This document shows positions 16,482 through 25,628 of a DNA stretch of 44,355 nt, in pieces. The notes beneath the pieces are model-generated. The model was not told where the DNA came from. It searched no databases and saw only the letters and a list, made by a program, of their open reading frames with translations. The translations under genes were made by a program, and so were the position numbers. The DNA comes from Alphaproteobacteria bacterium (lineage in GTDB: Bacteria; Pseudomonadota; Alphaproteobacteria; Ferrovibrionales; Ferrovibrionaceae). Position 1 is the stretch's first letter; each line of letters starts with the position of its first letter. The stretch spans positions 1 through 44,355 of the forward strand of contig JAHCJR010000022.1 in NCBI GenBank assembly GCA_026126165.1, read 5' to 3'.

Positions 16482-18145
16482 CCCAGCGCATCGCAGCGAT
16501 CATCCCGAGCCACGACCATCACCGCGCGGTGCCGGAGATTCTCGACGCTCTCCGCCAGGCGAGACTTCGGATCTTCATCGTCGATGACGGCTCGGGTGAG
16601 GAGACGGCGATTCGCCTCGGCGATATCGCCGAGGAAGTGTCCGAGGTGACGCTGCTTCGGCTCGACGAGAACCGGGGCAAGGGTGCGGCGGTGATGCGCG
16701 GTTTCGAGGCTGCCGCGGCGGAAGGGTACAGCCACGCCTTGCAGATCGACGCCGACGGGCAGCATGATCTCGCTGCCCTGCCCCGCCTGCTGGCACTCGC
16801 GGCCCGGCACCCGGACGCACTGGTCACCGGCGTTGCCGTCTTCGACAGGAGCGCGCCTCTCGCCCGCCGCATCGGCCGCTGGCTCACCCATGTCTGGGTC
16901 TGGATCGAGACCCTTTCCTTCCGCGTCAGCGATTCCATGTGCGGCTTTCGCGTCTATCCGCTGGCGCCGGTGCGCGCGCTGCTGGCCGAGGAAAAGGTCG
17001 GGACGGGCATGGACTTCGATACCGAGATCATGGTCCGGCTTCTCTGGCGCGGCCTGCCGGTGGTCGAGACCCCGGTCCGCGTCGCCTATCCGCCGGACAA
17101 TCACTCGAACTTCGATATTCTGCGGGACAATCTGCGCATCAGCGCCATGCATGCGCGCCTTTTCTTCGGCATGCTCGCACGCCAGCTCTCGCGCGCGACC
17201 CGACGACTGCGGACACAAGCGCACTGGGATTCGCTGCCGGAACGGGGCGCCTACGCCGCCTTGCGCCTGTCTGCCCTGTTCTGCCGCTGGTTCGGCCGCG
17301 AGAGCTGTCTCGTCCTGCTGACGCCGGCGATCCTCTACTTCCTGGTGACCGGCGGGCCGGCCAGGCGCGCATCGCGCCGGTTTCTCGAACGGGCCTTCGC
17401 CGCGCTCGGTGCCACGCGCGAGCCGGGCCTGATCGACCAGTTCCGCCATTTCCGCTCGTTCGCGCGCAGGACCATCGATGTCTTGAGCGGCTGGACCGGC
17501 GATGTTCCGCCGGAGCGGATCCGCCTGGCACGGCCGGAGATCGGCCGTCCGATCGAGGCGGACCCGCGCGGCGCACTGCTGATCGTCAGCCATCTGGGCA
17601 ATGCCGACCTCGCCCGCGTCCGCGTGCGGCATGTCATCCGGCGGCCAATCACGGTTCTCGTGCATACCCGACACGCGGCGAACTGGACCGCGCTCCTGCG
17701 CCGGCTGGCCCCGGATGCGCTGCTGGACACGATCGAGGTGGGCGAGATCGGCCCCGATACGGCGATCCTGCTCAAGGAACGCATCGATGCGGGCCACTGG
17801 ATCGCCATTGCCGGCGACCGGACGCCGATCCATGGTGGCGAGGACTGGGTGGAGGCGCCGTTCCTCGGTACGCCGGCGCCGTTTCCGACCGGCCCTTATC
17901 TGCTTGCGCACCTGCTGGGATGCCCCTGCCACCTTCTCTTCTGCCTGCCGCGCGGCCAGGATCATCTGGTTTGGCTGGAGCCGTTCGCGGAGCAGGTCGA
18001 GCTGCCGCGCGGCGCAAGGCGCGAGGCGCTCGCCCGGCATGCCGCGCGCTATGCGGCCAGGCTCGAGCAATTCGCCCTCATAGACCCGTTTCAATGGTTC
18101 AATTTTCATGATTTCTGGCGGGAGGAAGCCGGTGCGCGAGACTGA
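16478..18145 (+). CDS. apeJ: glycosyltransferase family 2 - lipid A-type acyltransferase fusion ApeJ
   Basis: A 555-residue two-domain protein. Residues 1 to about 235 are a GT2 domain: IIPSHDHHRAVPEIL, IFIVDDGSGEETAIRL, ENRGKGAAVMRGFEAA, QIDADGQHDLAALPRLL and DSMCGFRVYPL, of the dolichyl-phosphate mannosyltransferase type. Residues from about 275 to the end are a WaaM/HtrB-like acyltransferase with ILYFLVTGGPARRASRRFLE, SHLGNADLARVR (HX4D) and IAIAGDRTP. The combination suggests addition of a sugar and an acyl group during anchoring of the polyene to an outer-membrane lipid. Donors and acceptors are not determinable here. The ATG at 16478 overlaps the apeI stop. Confidence 0.87.
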   Translation: MTQRIAAIIPSHDHHRAVPEILDALRQARLRIFIVDDGSGEETAIRLGDIAEEVSEVTLLRLDENRGKGAAVMRGFEAAAAEGYSHALQIDADGQHDLAALPRLLALAARHPDALVTGVAVFDRSAPLARRIGRWLTHVWVWIETLSFRVSDSMCGFRVYPLAPVRALLAEEKVGTGMDFDTEIMVRLLWRGLPVVETPVRVAYPPDNHSNFDILRDNLRISAMHARLFFGMLARQLSRATRRLRTQAHWDSLPERGAYAALRLSALFCRWFGRESCLVLLTPAILYFLVTGGPARRASRRFLERAFAALGATREPGLIDQFRHFRSFARRTIDVLSGWTGDVPPERIRLARPEIGRPIEADPRGALLIVSHLGNADLARVRVRHVIRRPITVLVHTRHAANWTALLRRLAPDALLDTIEVGEIGPDTAILLKERIDAGHWIAIAGDRTPIHGGEDWVEAPFLGTPAPFPTGPYLLAHLLGCPCHLLFCLPRGQDHLVWLEPFAEQVELPRGARREALARHAARYAARLEQFALIDPFQWFNFHDFWREEAGARD

Positions 18146-18554
18146 GGGCAGGCTCTGGGCCGAGGTGATCGTCAAGGCCGAATTCTACGATCTCGACCCG
18201 ATGCAGATCGTCTGGCATGGCAACTATACGCGCTTTCTGGAACAGGCCCGCGCCGCGCTTCTGGACCGCATCGGCTATGGCTATGTGGCGATGGCGGAGA
18301 GCGGCCTCGGCTGGCCGATCGTCGACCTGCGCATCAAGTATGTGAAACCCCTCAGGCTGCATCAGGAAGTGCGGGTGCGCGCCACGCTGCTCGAATGGCA
18401 GGGCCGGCTGCGCATGGGCTATCGCATCAGCGACTGCAAGACTGGCGAAGTGCTGACCAAGGCCGAGACCGTGCAGTTCGCGGTCGATGCCAGGACCGGC
18501 GAAGTGCTGCTCGACACGTCCTTCCTGGCCGAGTGCGTGCGGACCGCCACATGA
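18132..18554 (+). CDS. apeK: acyl-ACP thioesterase ApeK (4HBT hot-dog)
   Basis: A 140-residue protein of the YbgC/4-hydroxybenzoyl-CoA thioesterase type. The catalytic segment EFYDLDPMQIVWHGNYTRFL (Asp22, His29, Asn31) and the following EQARAALLDRIGYGY are clear. The GTG at 18132 is chosen because GGGAGG stands 6 nt upstream; an ATG at 18108 would add eight residues without family content. It overlaps apeJ by 14 bp. The likely job is release or transfer of the finished polyene from its ACP. Confidence 0.83.
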   Translation: MRETEGRLWAEVIVKAEFYDLDPMQIVWHGNYTRFLEQARAALLDRIGYGYVAMAESGLGWPIVDLRIKYVKPLRLHQEVRVRATLLEWQGRLRMGYRISDCKTGEVLTKAETVQFAVDARTGEVLLDTSFLAECVRTAT

Positions 18555-19162
18555 CCATGACCCGGGTGCTTCTCCTGCTGGCGTGCCTGATCCGGCCCGC
18601 CGACGCGGCCCCGGAGATGCCTGACCGGCTCGAGCCCGGCGCGTTCCTGGAAGGCCGCTTCCGGCAGGAACGCGTCCTTGCGGGCCTCGAACGCCCGCTG
18701 GTCTCCGAAGGCCGCTTCCTCGTCGCGCCCGGGCTCGGGCTGATCTGGCGAACCGAGACACCGCTCTCCAGCAGCATGGTCCTGACCGGGGCCGGAATGG
18801 ACCAGTATGTCGGCGAACGGCTCGCCATGCGACTTTCTGCCGACCGGCTGCCGGGCCTCGCGCGTCTTCACGCAGCCCTCGCGGCCGCGATGGCAGGCGA
18901 GTTTCAAGCGCTCGAGCGTGATTTCGATGTCCGGCAGGAGGGATCGGCCGATGGCTGGCAAGCCAGGCTCATCCCGCGCGCCGCGCCCTCCGCAACCCTG
19001 CCCTTCGCCGCGATCGTGCTGCGCGGTCATCGCCATGTCGAACAGGCGGAGATCCACCGGGATGGCGGCGACATGGACCGGATCCTGTTCAGCGCGCATC
19101 GCATCGGGAAAGGCCCGCCCGATGCCGCCGATCTCGAACTTCTCTCGCGGGCAGGCCGGTGA
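18551..19162 (+). CDS. apeL: LolA-like periplasmic carrier ApeL
   Basis: A 203-residue protein with signal peptide MTMTRVLLLLACLIRPADAA. The mature part has LEGRFRQERVLAGLERPLVS and GRFLVAPGLGLIWRTETPLS, the opening of the LolA lipoprotein-chaperone fold (FxQxR, P...SxGxf). In APE clusters this protein is believed to ferry the lipidated pigment across the periplasm, working with the MMPL exporter next to it. Starts and stops overlap both neighbours (ATGA and GTGA). Confidence 0.8.
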   Translation: MTMTRVLLLLACLIRPADAAPEMPDRLEPGAFLEGRFRQERVLAGLERPLVSEGRFLVAPGLGLIWRTETPLSSSMVLTGAGMDQYVGERLAMRLSADRLPGLARLHAALAAAMAGEFQALERDFDVRQEGSADGWQARLIPRAAPSATLPFAAIVLRGHRHVEQAEIHRDGGDMDRILFSAHRIGKGPPDAADLELLSRAGR

Positions 19163-21459
19163 GCGAGCGGGCGCTGCGTCTGCTCTGGGCCCTGGCGGTG
19201 CTGGCCGCCTTCGGGCATCTCGCATGGCGTATCGCCGAGGGCCCGCGTATCGGCACCGATCTGCTGGCGCTGGTACCACATGAGGAGAGCGATGCGGACC
19301 TTGCCGAAGCGCGGGCCCGCGTCGAGATGGACTTCGCCGGCAGGCTTTTCTTCATGGTCGGGCATCCGGATGCGGCCACCGCCCGCCGCGCGGCCGGCGA
19401 GTTCGCGGAAGCGCTCGAGCGTTCGCCGCTGGTGCGCGAGGTGAGACTGCGCGCGAGCGACGGCATGGCGGAACAGCTTGGCACGCTTTATTTCCCGCAT
19501 CGGTTCGCCCTGCTTGCCCCGAACGACCGCGAACGGCTGCTGGCCGGAGCCGGCGAGGAACTGCGCGACCGGGCACTGGCGCAAATCTTCGGCCTTGGCC
19601 TGGTTGCCGGACAGGGTCTCCTGGCCAGCGATCCTTTTCTGCTGCTGCCGGCCTACTTCCAGTCCATGCCCGCGCCGGCCGGCGAGATGCGGCTGATCGA
19701 CGGCCTGCTCACCCGCGAGGCGGACGGGCGCACCTATATCCTGCTCATCGCGCGCGCCGAAGGCAGCGCCTTCGCGCTCGGCGACCAGACTGCCCTGGTC
19801 CACCGGATCGGGGCGATCCAGCAATCGCTTGCCCAACACCATGTGGGCCTGTCCCTGCACAGGGCGGGCGCACTGTTCCATGCCGAGGCCGGCGGGCGCA
19901 GGGGGCTGCAAGATGCAGAGCGAATCGGCCTGCTGTCGCTCATCGGCGCCATATCGCTGTATCTTCTGGTCTTTCGCCGTCTGCGCCAGCTTCTGCTCAG
20001 TTTGCTCAGCGTGGCGACCGGGCTCGGCGTTGCGCTTTCCGTCTCGTTCGCGCTTTTCGGCGAGCTGCATGTGGTGGCGATCATGTTCGGTGCCAGCCTG
20101 ATCGGCGTTTCGGTCGATTATGCCGTGCACTATTTCGTCTCCGGCCTCGACGAGAGTGCCGGCGCGCCCCGGGAGCGGCTGCGCCGCATCCTGCCCGGTC
20201 TCTCGCTCGGCCTCGCGACGTCGCTTGCCGGATACCTGGCGCTGCTGCTAACGCCACTGCCCGGCCTGCATCAGGTGGCGGCAATCTCCTCCCTTGGACT
20301 CATCGGCGCGTTCCTCACCGTCGTGCTCTGGCTGCCCGTGCTGGACAGGGCCGGCCAGGCGCGGCCGGCGCCGGCCCTGCTCCGCCGCGCGCACGCCCTC
20401 TGGCGCCTCTGGCACGAACCGGCACAGCGTTTGGCCGGACGCGCCCTGCTGCTTGGCATCATCGCCGCCGCGCTCGCGGGATCGCCGTTCCTGACAGCAA
20501 GCGACGACGTGCGCCGGCTGCAATCGCTCGATCCTGCGCTGGTGGAAGAGGAAGCGGAAATCCGTCGCCTGAGCGGCCTGGGGCCCGGCGGTGCCTACTT
20601 CCTGGTTTTCGGCGAGAACGGAGAACAGGCGCTCGCCCGTGCCGAGGCGCTCGAGGCGCGCATCGCGCCGCTCGAGCGCGAAGGCGCGCTGGACAATCTG
20701 ACCAGCGCCGCCGATTTCCTGCCATCGCCGGCGCGCCAGGCGGAAAACAGGCGGCTCGTGCGCGAGCGGCTGATCGCGCGCCATCTTGGCGAGATCGAGG
20801 CCGCGACCGGCCTGCGGACGAGGCTGGATGACGAAGGGGCAGCCGCGCCCCTCGCCCTTGCCGCGGTCGCGGACCGCAATCCGCTGCTCGCCAGCCTTCT
20901 GCTCGATCCCGACGGCAGGATGCAGCTCGCCCTTCCCGGCGCGGTGCGCGACGCAGCGCGCCTGCGCGCCGCGACCGCCGATCTGGAAGGCGTGCGGTTC
21001 GTGGACCCGGCGAGCGATATCAGTGGCCTCTTCGCGCTCTACCGCGAACGCGCGCTCTGGCTGGTCGCCATCGCCACGTTCCTGATCGGCCTCCTGCTCG
21101 CCACCCGATACGGAATGACCGGTGCGCTCCGGGTCATGGCGCCACCCGTTCTTGCGCTGCTTGCCACCCAGCCGATCCTTGCCCTCTTCGGTCACTCCCT
21201 CACCTTCTTCTCGGCCATGGCGTTGCTCCTGGTCCTTGCCATCGGCATGGACTATGCCCTCTTCAGCCGCGAGACCCGACCCGGCCACGAAGCCGCGACG
21301 ATGCTGGCAATTCTCGTCGCAGGCGCCACGACCCTGCTGTCCTTCGGGCTCCTTGGCCTGAGTGCTACCCTGGCGGTGCGGAGTTTCGGCACCACAATGC
21401 TTACAGGCATCATCCTGGCCATCCTTCTGGCGCCGCTCGCCGGCCGGTGGCGGCGATGA
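19159..21459 (+). CDS. apeM: MMPL/RND-type exporter ApeM
   Basis: A 766-residue inner-membrane protein starting at GTG. The fold has two halves. Helix 1 (LLWALAVLAAFGHLAWRIA) precedes a periplasmic domain (DLAEARARVEMDFAGRLFFM). A helix bundle follows with GLGVALSVSFALFGELHVVA, MFGASLIGVSVDYAVHYFVS and SLGLATSLAGYLALLLTPL. The pattern then repeats from about residue 430, ending with the matching LALLATQPILALFGHSLTFF, LVLAIGMDYALFSRETRP and FGLLGLSATLAVRSFGTTML. The paired GxxxDYxxxxxxR motifs are those of MMPL transporters driven by proton flow. It probably extracts the APE lipid from the inner membrane and hands it to ApeL. Confidence 0.87.
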   Translation: MSERALRLLWALAVLAAFGHLAWRIAEGPRIGTDLLALVPHEESDADLAEARARVEMDFAGRLFFMVGHPDAATARRAAGEFAEALERSPLVREVRLRASDGMAEQLGTLYFPHRFALLAPNDRERLLAGAGEELRDRALAQIFGLGLVAGQGLLASDPFLLLPAYFQSMPAPAGEMRLIDGLLTREADGRTYILLIARAEGSAFALGDQTALVHRIGAIQQSLAQHHVGLSLHRAGALFHAEAGGRRGLQDAERIGLLSLIGAISLYLLVFRRLRQLLLSLLSVATGLGVALSVSFALFGELHVVAIMFGASLIGVSVDYAVHYFVSGLDESAGAPRERLRRILPGLSLGLATSLAGYLALLLTPLPGLHQVAAISSLGLIGAFLTVVLWLPVLDRAGQARPAPALLRRAHALWRLWHEPAQRLAGRALLLGIIAAALAGSPFLTASDDVRRLQSLDPALVEEEAEIRRLSGLGPGGAYFLVFGENGEQALARAEALEARIAPLEREGALDNLTSAADFLPSPARQAENRRLVRERLIARHLGEIEAATGLRTRLDDEGAAAPLALAAVADRNPLLASLLLDPDGRMQLALPGAVRDAARLRAATADLEGVRFVDPASDISGLFALYRERALWLVAIATFLIGLLLATRYGMTGALRVMAPPVLALLATQPILALFGHSLTFFSAMALLLVLAIGMDYALFSRETRPGHEAATMLAILVAGATTLLSFGLLGLSATLAVRSFGTTMLTGIILAILLAPLAGRWRR

Positions 21460-22034
21460 GGCGCCGCACCATCCTGCTCGGCGCCCTGGCCCTGCCCCTG
21501 GCAGGCTGCCTTGGCGCGGAACCGGAGCGGCCGCGGGCCACCATCGCGCCCGGCGTGCGCCTCGTCCTGCCGTCCCCCGACGCGCTGGGCCGCAGCCTGA
21601 GAGCGGTTCAGATCGTCGTTGCCCGGCATGGCCCGGAATCCCTCGCACTCGAGACCCATGTGGAGATCGGCGCCGGCCGGTTCGGCGTGATCGGCCTCGA
21701 TGCCGCCGGACGGCGGCTGGTCTCGATCGAATGGGACGGGCAGGATCTCGCCGCGCGCGCCGAACGCCTGCCGGCGGAACTCCGCCCGGAAAACCTGCTC
21801 GCGGACATGATGCTGGTCTATTTTCCAATCACTTCGCTGTGGATCGAAGCCGATGCCGGCCGCCCGGCCCGGCTGACGGAAACTCCCGGGCGCCGGGCCC
21901 TGGTGAGCGAGGGGCGCGAGCGGATCGTGCTGAGCTATCCGGCGACGGGCGAGCGCTGGAACGGCAAGGCACTGGTGGAGAATCGCGGCTTCGGCTACGA
22001 AGTCGAAATCCACTCGAGTCTCGTGCAGCCATGA
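21456..22034 (+). CDS. apeN: outer-membrane lipoprotein ApeN (DUF3261-like)
   Basis: A 192-residue lipoprotein: MRRRTILLGALALPLAGC ends in a lipobox with Cys18. The mature domain contains VQIVVARHGPESLALETHVE, RRLVSIEWDGQDLAARAERL and LRPENLLADMMLVYFPITSL, the pattern of the DUF3261 protein that follows the MMPL gene in APE clusters. It may play the LolB-like acceptor role at the outer membrane, which is an inference from position. It begins in an ATGA overlap with apeM and ends 4 bp into apeO. Confidence 0.75.
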   Translation: MRRRTILLGALALPLAGCLGAEPERPRATIAPGVRLVLPSPDALGRSLRAVQIVVARHGPESLALETHVEIGAGRFGVIGLDAAGRRLVSIEWDGQDLAARAERLPAELRPENLLADMMLVYFPITSLWIEADAGRPARLTETPGRRALVSEGRERIVLSYPATGERWNGKALVENRGFGYEVEIHSSLVQP

Positions 22035-23221
22035 TGCCGCTCTATCTCAATGCCCTTGGACTGGCGACGCCTTTCGGCGCCGGCAAGGCCGTGAATGCCG
22101 ATGGATTGCTGCGGAAGGCAAGTCCTGCCTTCAAGGCTCGCCTCGACCCGCTGATCGGTCGCGAGATCATGGTCGGCGCGATGGACTGTCCCCTTCCCGA
22201 ACTGCCGCGGGAGGCATGGCGCCATGATTGCCGGAACAACCGCGCGCTGCTGCTCGCGCTTGCCGAGATATCGGCCGACGTGGATGCCGCCATCCGGCGC
22301 CATGGCGGCGCGCGTATCGCCGTGGTGCTCGGCACCTCCACCTCGGGCATCGACGAGGCGGAGCGCGCGCTCGCCGTGCGGCTGGGCCAGGGCGCCTGGC
22401 CCGCGAGCTTTGCCTACGAAATGCAGGAGATGGGCGGTATCGGCGAGTTTCTCGCCGATCATCTGCGCCTCGGCGGCCCGGCCTTCACACTTGCCACCGC
22501 CTGTTCCTCGGGGGGCAAGGTTTTCGCCAGCGCGGCGCGCCTGATCGAGGCCGGCCTTTGCGATGCCGCCCTGGTCGGCGGCGCCGACACGCTCTGCCGC
22601 CTGACCCTGAACGGCTTCAATTCGCTCGAATCGCTTTCGCGCGGACGCTGCAACCCGTTCAGCCGCAACCGGGACGGCATCAATATCGGCGAGGGCGCGG
22701 CACTGTTCCTGCTCACCCCGGAACCGTCCGAGATCCGCCTCGCCGGCGTTGGCGAATGTTCCGATGCCTACCATATCAGCGCGCCGGAACCATCGGGCGC
22801 GGGCGCACATGAAGCGATGCGCCTGGCACTTGCGGATGCCGGACTGGCGCCGGAGGAGATCGACTATCTCAACCTGCATGGCACGGCGACACCGCTCAAC
22901 GACGCGATGGAGGGTCTGGCGGTCGCCCGCCTCTTCCCCGGCGGCGTTCCCTGCAGCGCCACCAAGGCCATGACCGGCCACCTTCTTGGCGCGGCCGGCG
23001 CGGTCGAGGCGGCCTTCTGTTGGCTCACGCTCTCGGGCTACAATTCCGGAGGTTTGCTGCCGCCCCATTTATGGGACGGCGTGCAGGATCCGGGTATTCC
23101 TGCGCTCGATCTCGTGGCGCCCGGACGAACGATGGTCTGGAACCGCAGGCGGCACGCGATGTCCAGTTCCTTTGCATTCGGCGGCAGCAATGTCGCGCTC
23201 GTTCTCTCGCGGGAGGCATGA
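22031..23221 (+). CDS. apeO: beta-ketoacyl synthase ApeO (elongating KS)
   Basis: A 396-residue ketosynthase with the complete catalytic set: Cys158 in TLATACSSGGKVFAS, His283 in YLNLHGTATPLNDAM and His317 in KAMTGHLLGAAGAVEA. It also carries NPFSRNRDGINIGEGAALFL and the closing SSSFAFGGSNVALVLSREA. It condenses malonyl-ACP with the growing chain and is expected to work as a heterodimer with the KS-like ApeC. The ATGATG start overlaps the apeN stop. Confidence 0.9.
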   Translation: MMPLYLNALGLATPFGAGKAVNADGLLRKASPAFKARLDPLIGREIMVGAMDCPLPELPREAWRHDCRNNRALLLALAEISADVDAAIRRHGGARIAVVLGTSTSGIDEAERALAVRLGQGAWPASFAYEMQEMGGIGEFLADHLRLGGPAFTLATACSSGGKVFASAARLIEAGLCDAALVGGADTLCRLTLNGFNSLESLSRGRCNPFSRNRDGINIGEGAALFLLTPEPSEIRLAGVGECSDAYHISAPEPSGAGAHEAMRLALADAGLAPEEIDYLNLHGTATPLNDAMEGLAVARLFPGGVPCSATKAMTGHLLGAAGAVEAAFCWLTLSGYNSGGLLPPHLWDGVQDPGIPALDLVAPGRTMVWNRRRHAMSSSFAFGGSNVALVLSREA

Positions 23222-23676
23222 TGCGACCCTGTCCCTATCCGCCGGCCGAGTTGCTGCCGCATGCGGGCGCCATGGTCCTGATCGAGGAATCGGTCGGATA
23301 CGACGAGACCGGCTTCATCGCCGCGCTGACGGTCCGCGAGAGCAGCCTTTTCCGCGTCGGGACCGGCGTTCCGGCCTATATCGCCATCGAGTACATGGCG
23401 CAGACCTGTGGTGCCTTCGCCGGCATGGCCGCGCGTCGGGCCGGGCGGCCGGTACAGATGGGCTTCCTGCTCGGCACCCGGAACTTCTCCACCGACCGCG
23501 ACTGTTTCCGGATCGGCGAGCGGCTCGAAATCGGCGCGCGGCTTCTTCTCGACGAGGGCGAGATGAGCGCGTTCGCCTGCACCGTTTCCATCGCTGAGAA
23601 CGAGGTGGCGCGCGCCCAGCTCAACCTGTTCCGCCCGCATGATCCCTCCTCGTTCCTGGCGGGTGCGGGGGCATGA
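23218..23676 (+). CDS. apeP: hot-dog dehydratase ApeP
   Basis: A 152-residue protein (ATG at 23218, or 23221, which is better spaced from GGGAGG). The motif LLPHAGAMVLIEESVGYDET holds the conserved His that replaces the GHFP His of FabZ. GVPAYIAIEYMAQTCGAFAG and MGFLLGTRNFSTDRD are typical of the APE second dehydratase (COG4706 type). It acts with ApeI to create the conjugated double bonds. ATGA overlaps are seen at both ends. Confidence 0.83.
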   Translation: MMRPCPYPPAELLPHAGAMVLIEESVGYDETGFIAALTVRESSLFRVGTGVPAYIAIEYMAQTCGAFAGMAARRAGRPVQMGFLLGTRNFSTDRDCFRIGERLEIGARLLLDEGEMSAFACTVSIAENEVARAQLNLFRPHDPSSFLAGAGA

Positions 23677-24398
23677 CGTCCTGCATCATCGTCACCGGCG
23701 CCAGCAAGGGCATCGGCCGCGCCATTGCCGTCCGGCTCGCACGGGACGGGCACGAAGTCGTGGTCCATTACGGCCGCGACCGGGCGGGCGCCGAGGCGAC
23801 GCTCTCGGCGATCGCAACGGCCGGCGGCAGCGGACGGCTGCTCGGATTCGACATTGCCGACCGGGCGGCGGCGCATGCGGCGCTGGCCGCAGAAGTGGCG
23901 GGCCACGGCGCGCCCTACGGCGTCGTGCTCAATGCCGGGATCGCCCGTGACAATGTCTTTCCCGCGCTCGAGGACGAGGACTGGGACAGCGTGCTCGGCA
24001 CCAATCTCGACGGCTTCTACAACGTGCTGAAGCCGCTCGTCATGCCGATGGTCCGTCGGCGGAAGCCTGGCCGGATCGTCACGCTTTCGTCCGTCTCCGG
24101 CATCGCCGGCAATCGCGGCCAGGTGAATTACAGCGCCGCCAAGGCCGGCATCATAGGGGCCAGCAAGGCACTCGCCATCGAACTCGCGAGCCGGAACATC
24201 ACGGTGAATTGCGTTGCACCGGGCTTCGTCGAGACCGACATGACGCGCGATGTTCCGCTCGAGGAAGTTCTCAAGGCAATCCCGATGCGCCGCGCCGGAC
24301 AGCCCGAAGAGGTCGCAGCATTGGTCAGTTTCCTGTGCTCGGAGGATGCCGGCTACATCACGCGCCAGGTGATCTCGGTCAACGGGGGACTGGTGTGA
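23673..24398 (+). CDS. apeQ: 3-oxoacyl-ACP reductase ApeQ (FabG type)
   Basis: A 241-residue short-chain dehydrogenase. Cofactor motif TGASKGIG (8-15), NAG (87-89), Asn111, catalytic Ser140 in VTLSSVSGIAGNRGQVNYSA, Tyr153 and Lys157 in the YSAAK, and the C-terminal PMRRAGQPEEVAALVSFLCS. It uses NADPH to reduce the 3-keto group formed by ApeO or ApeR. It lies within the operon in ATGA/GTGA overlaps. Confidence 0.92.
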   Translation: MTSCIIVTGASKGIGRAIAVRLARDGHEVVVHYGRDRAGAEATLSAIATAGGSGRLLGFDIADRAAAHAALAAEVAGHGAPYGVVLNAGIARDNVFPALEDEDWDSVLGTNLDGFYNVLKPLVMPMVRRRKPGRIVTLSSVSGIAGNRGQVNYSAAKAGIIGASKALAIELASRNITVNCVAPGFVETDMTRDVPLEEVLKAIPMRRAGQPEEVAALVSFLCSEDAGYITRQVISVNGGLV

Positions 24399-25621
24399 CG
24401 CGCCGCGTCGTCGTCACCGGCATGGCCGGCATCACGCCACTCGGCTTCGACTGGCCGACGATTCGCGAGGCATTCCGCGCCGGCCGTACCGGCATCCGCC
24501 GCATGGAAAGCTGGGAGCGCTATCACGGCATCAACACCCGCCTCGCGGCGCCGGTGCCCAACCTAGATCTCGAAGGCCGCTATCCGCGAAAGAAGCTGCG
24601 CACCATGGGGCCGGTGGCGCGCATGGCCGTGCGCGCGACGGAGATGGCGCTGGAAGGCGCCGGTCTTGCCGGCGACCCGGTCCTGCGTTCGGGACGAACC
24701 GGTATCGCCTACGGCTCCTCCTACGGCAGTCCCGGCCCGGTGGCCGCCTTTGCCGAACTGATGACGGAGGGTTCTTCCCGCAACATCACCGCCACCAGCT
24801 ACATCCAGATGATGAGCCACACGGCCGCGGTGAATATCGGACTTTTCTTCGAGGTCACCGGTAGGATCATCCCGACTTCGAGCGCCTGCACCTCCGGCTC
24901 GCAGGCGATCGGCTATGCCTATGAGGCGATCCGTTACGGCCTGCAGGACGTGATGATCGCCGGTGGTGCGGAAGAACTCGATGCGACACAGGCGGCCGTG
25001 TTCGACACGCTCTATGCGACCAGCGTGCGCAACGACGCGCCCGAAGCCAACCCGCGCCCCTTCGACCGCGACCGCGACGGGCTGGTGATCGGCGAAGGCG
25101 CGGGCACGCTCGTTCTGGAGGAGCGCGGGCGCGCCATCGCGCGCGGCGCGCCCGTCCTTGCCGAGGTGGTGGGCTTCGGCACCAACAGCGACGGCCATCA
25201 CGCAACGCAGCCCAACATGCCGACCATGGCGGCGGCGTTGCGCGCCGCGCTCGACGATGCGGCCCTGCCGCCTGCCGCCATCGGTTTCGTGAGCGGGCAT
25301 GGCACCGCGACCGACTGGGGCGACGTGGCGGAGGCGGAAGCCACGCGGCAGGTGCTCGGCTCCCGCGTGCCGATACACTCCCTGAAAGGCCATTTCGGCC
25401 ACACCCTCGGCGCCTGCGGCGCCATCGAAGCCTGGCTCGCCATCGAGATGATGAACGAGGAGAACTTCGCGCCCACGGCCAACCTCGAGAATATCGATCC
25501 GCGATGCGGCGAACTCGACTTCGTCATGGGCGCGCCACGCCGGCTCGCCATCGAGCACCTGATGTCGAACAACTTTGCCTTTGGCGGAATCAATACCTCG
25601 CTTATCTTCCGCCGGACCTGA
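24395..25621 (+). CDS. apeR: beta-ketoacyl synthase ApeR (FabF-like)
   Basis: A 408-residue ketosynthase starting at GTG inside the apeQ stop. Catalytic residues are Cys165 in PTSSACTSGSQAIGYAY, His302 in FVSGHGTATDWGD and His336 in SLKGHFGHTLGACGAIEA. The protein ends MSNNFAFGGINTSLIFRRT, as in FabF-type enzymes. In APE systems ApeR is the homodimeric second KS, probably making the first condensation on the aryl starter. It is the last gene of the operon; the convergent oxidoreductase gene ends 7 bp further on, and I see no hairpin terminator between them. Confidence 0.9.
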   Translation: MTRRVVVTGMAGITPLGFDWPTIREAFRAGRTGIRRMESWERYHGINTRLAAPVPNLDLEGRYPRKKLRTMGPVARMAVRATEMALEGAGLAGDPVLRSGRTGIAYGSSYGSPGPVAAFAELMTEGSSRNITATSYIQMMSHTAAVNIGLFFEVTGRIIPTSSACTSGSQAIGYAYEAIRYGLQDVMIAGGAEELDATQAAVFDTLYATSVRNDAPEANPRPFDRDRDGLVIGEGAGTLVLEERGRAIARGAPVLAEVVGFGTNSDGHHATQPNMPTMAAALRAALDDAALPPAAIGFVSGHGTATDWGDVAEAEATRQVLGSRVPIHSLKGHFGHTLGACGAIEAWLAIEMMNEENFAPTANLENIDPRCGELDFVMGAPRRLAIEHLMSNNFAFGGINTSLIFRRT

Positions 25622-25628
25622 CCGGAGT

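Noticed and set aside
16457-18175. A 572-codon frame on the minus strand opposite apeJ
   Set aside because: The plus-strand frame has intact GT2 and acyltransferase motifs; the opposite frame has none.
20248-21828. A 526-codon frame on the minus strand opposite apeM and apeN
   Set aside because: It is a shadow of the MMPL exporter, with no family motif, and contradicts the overlapping operon structure on the plus strand.
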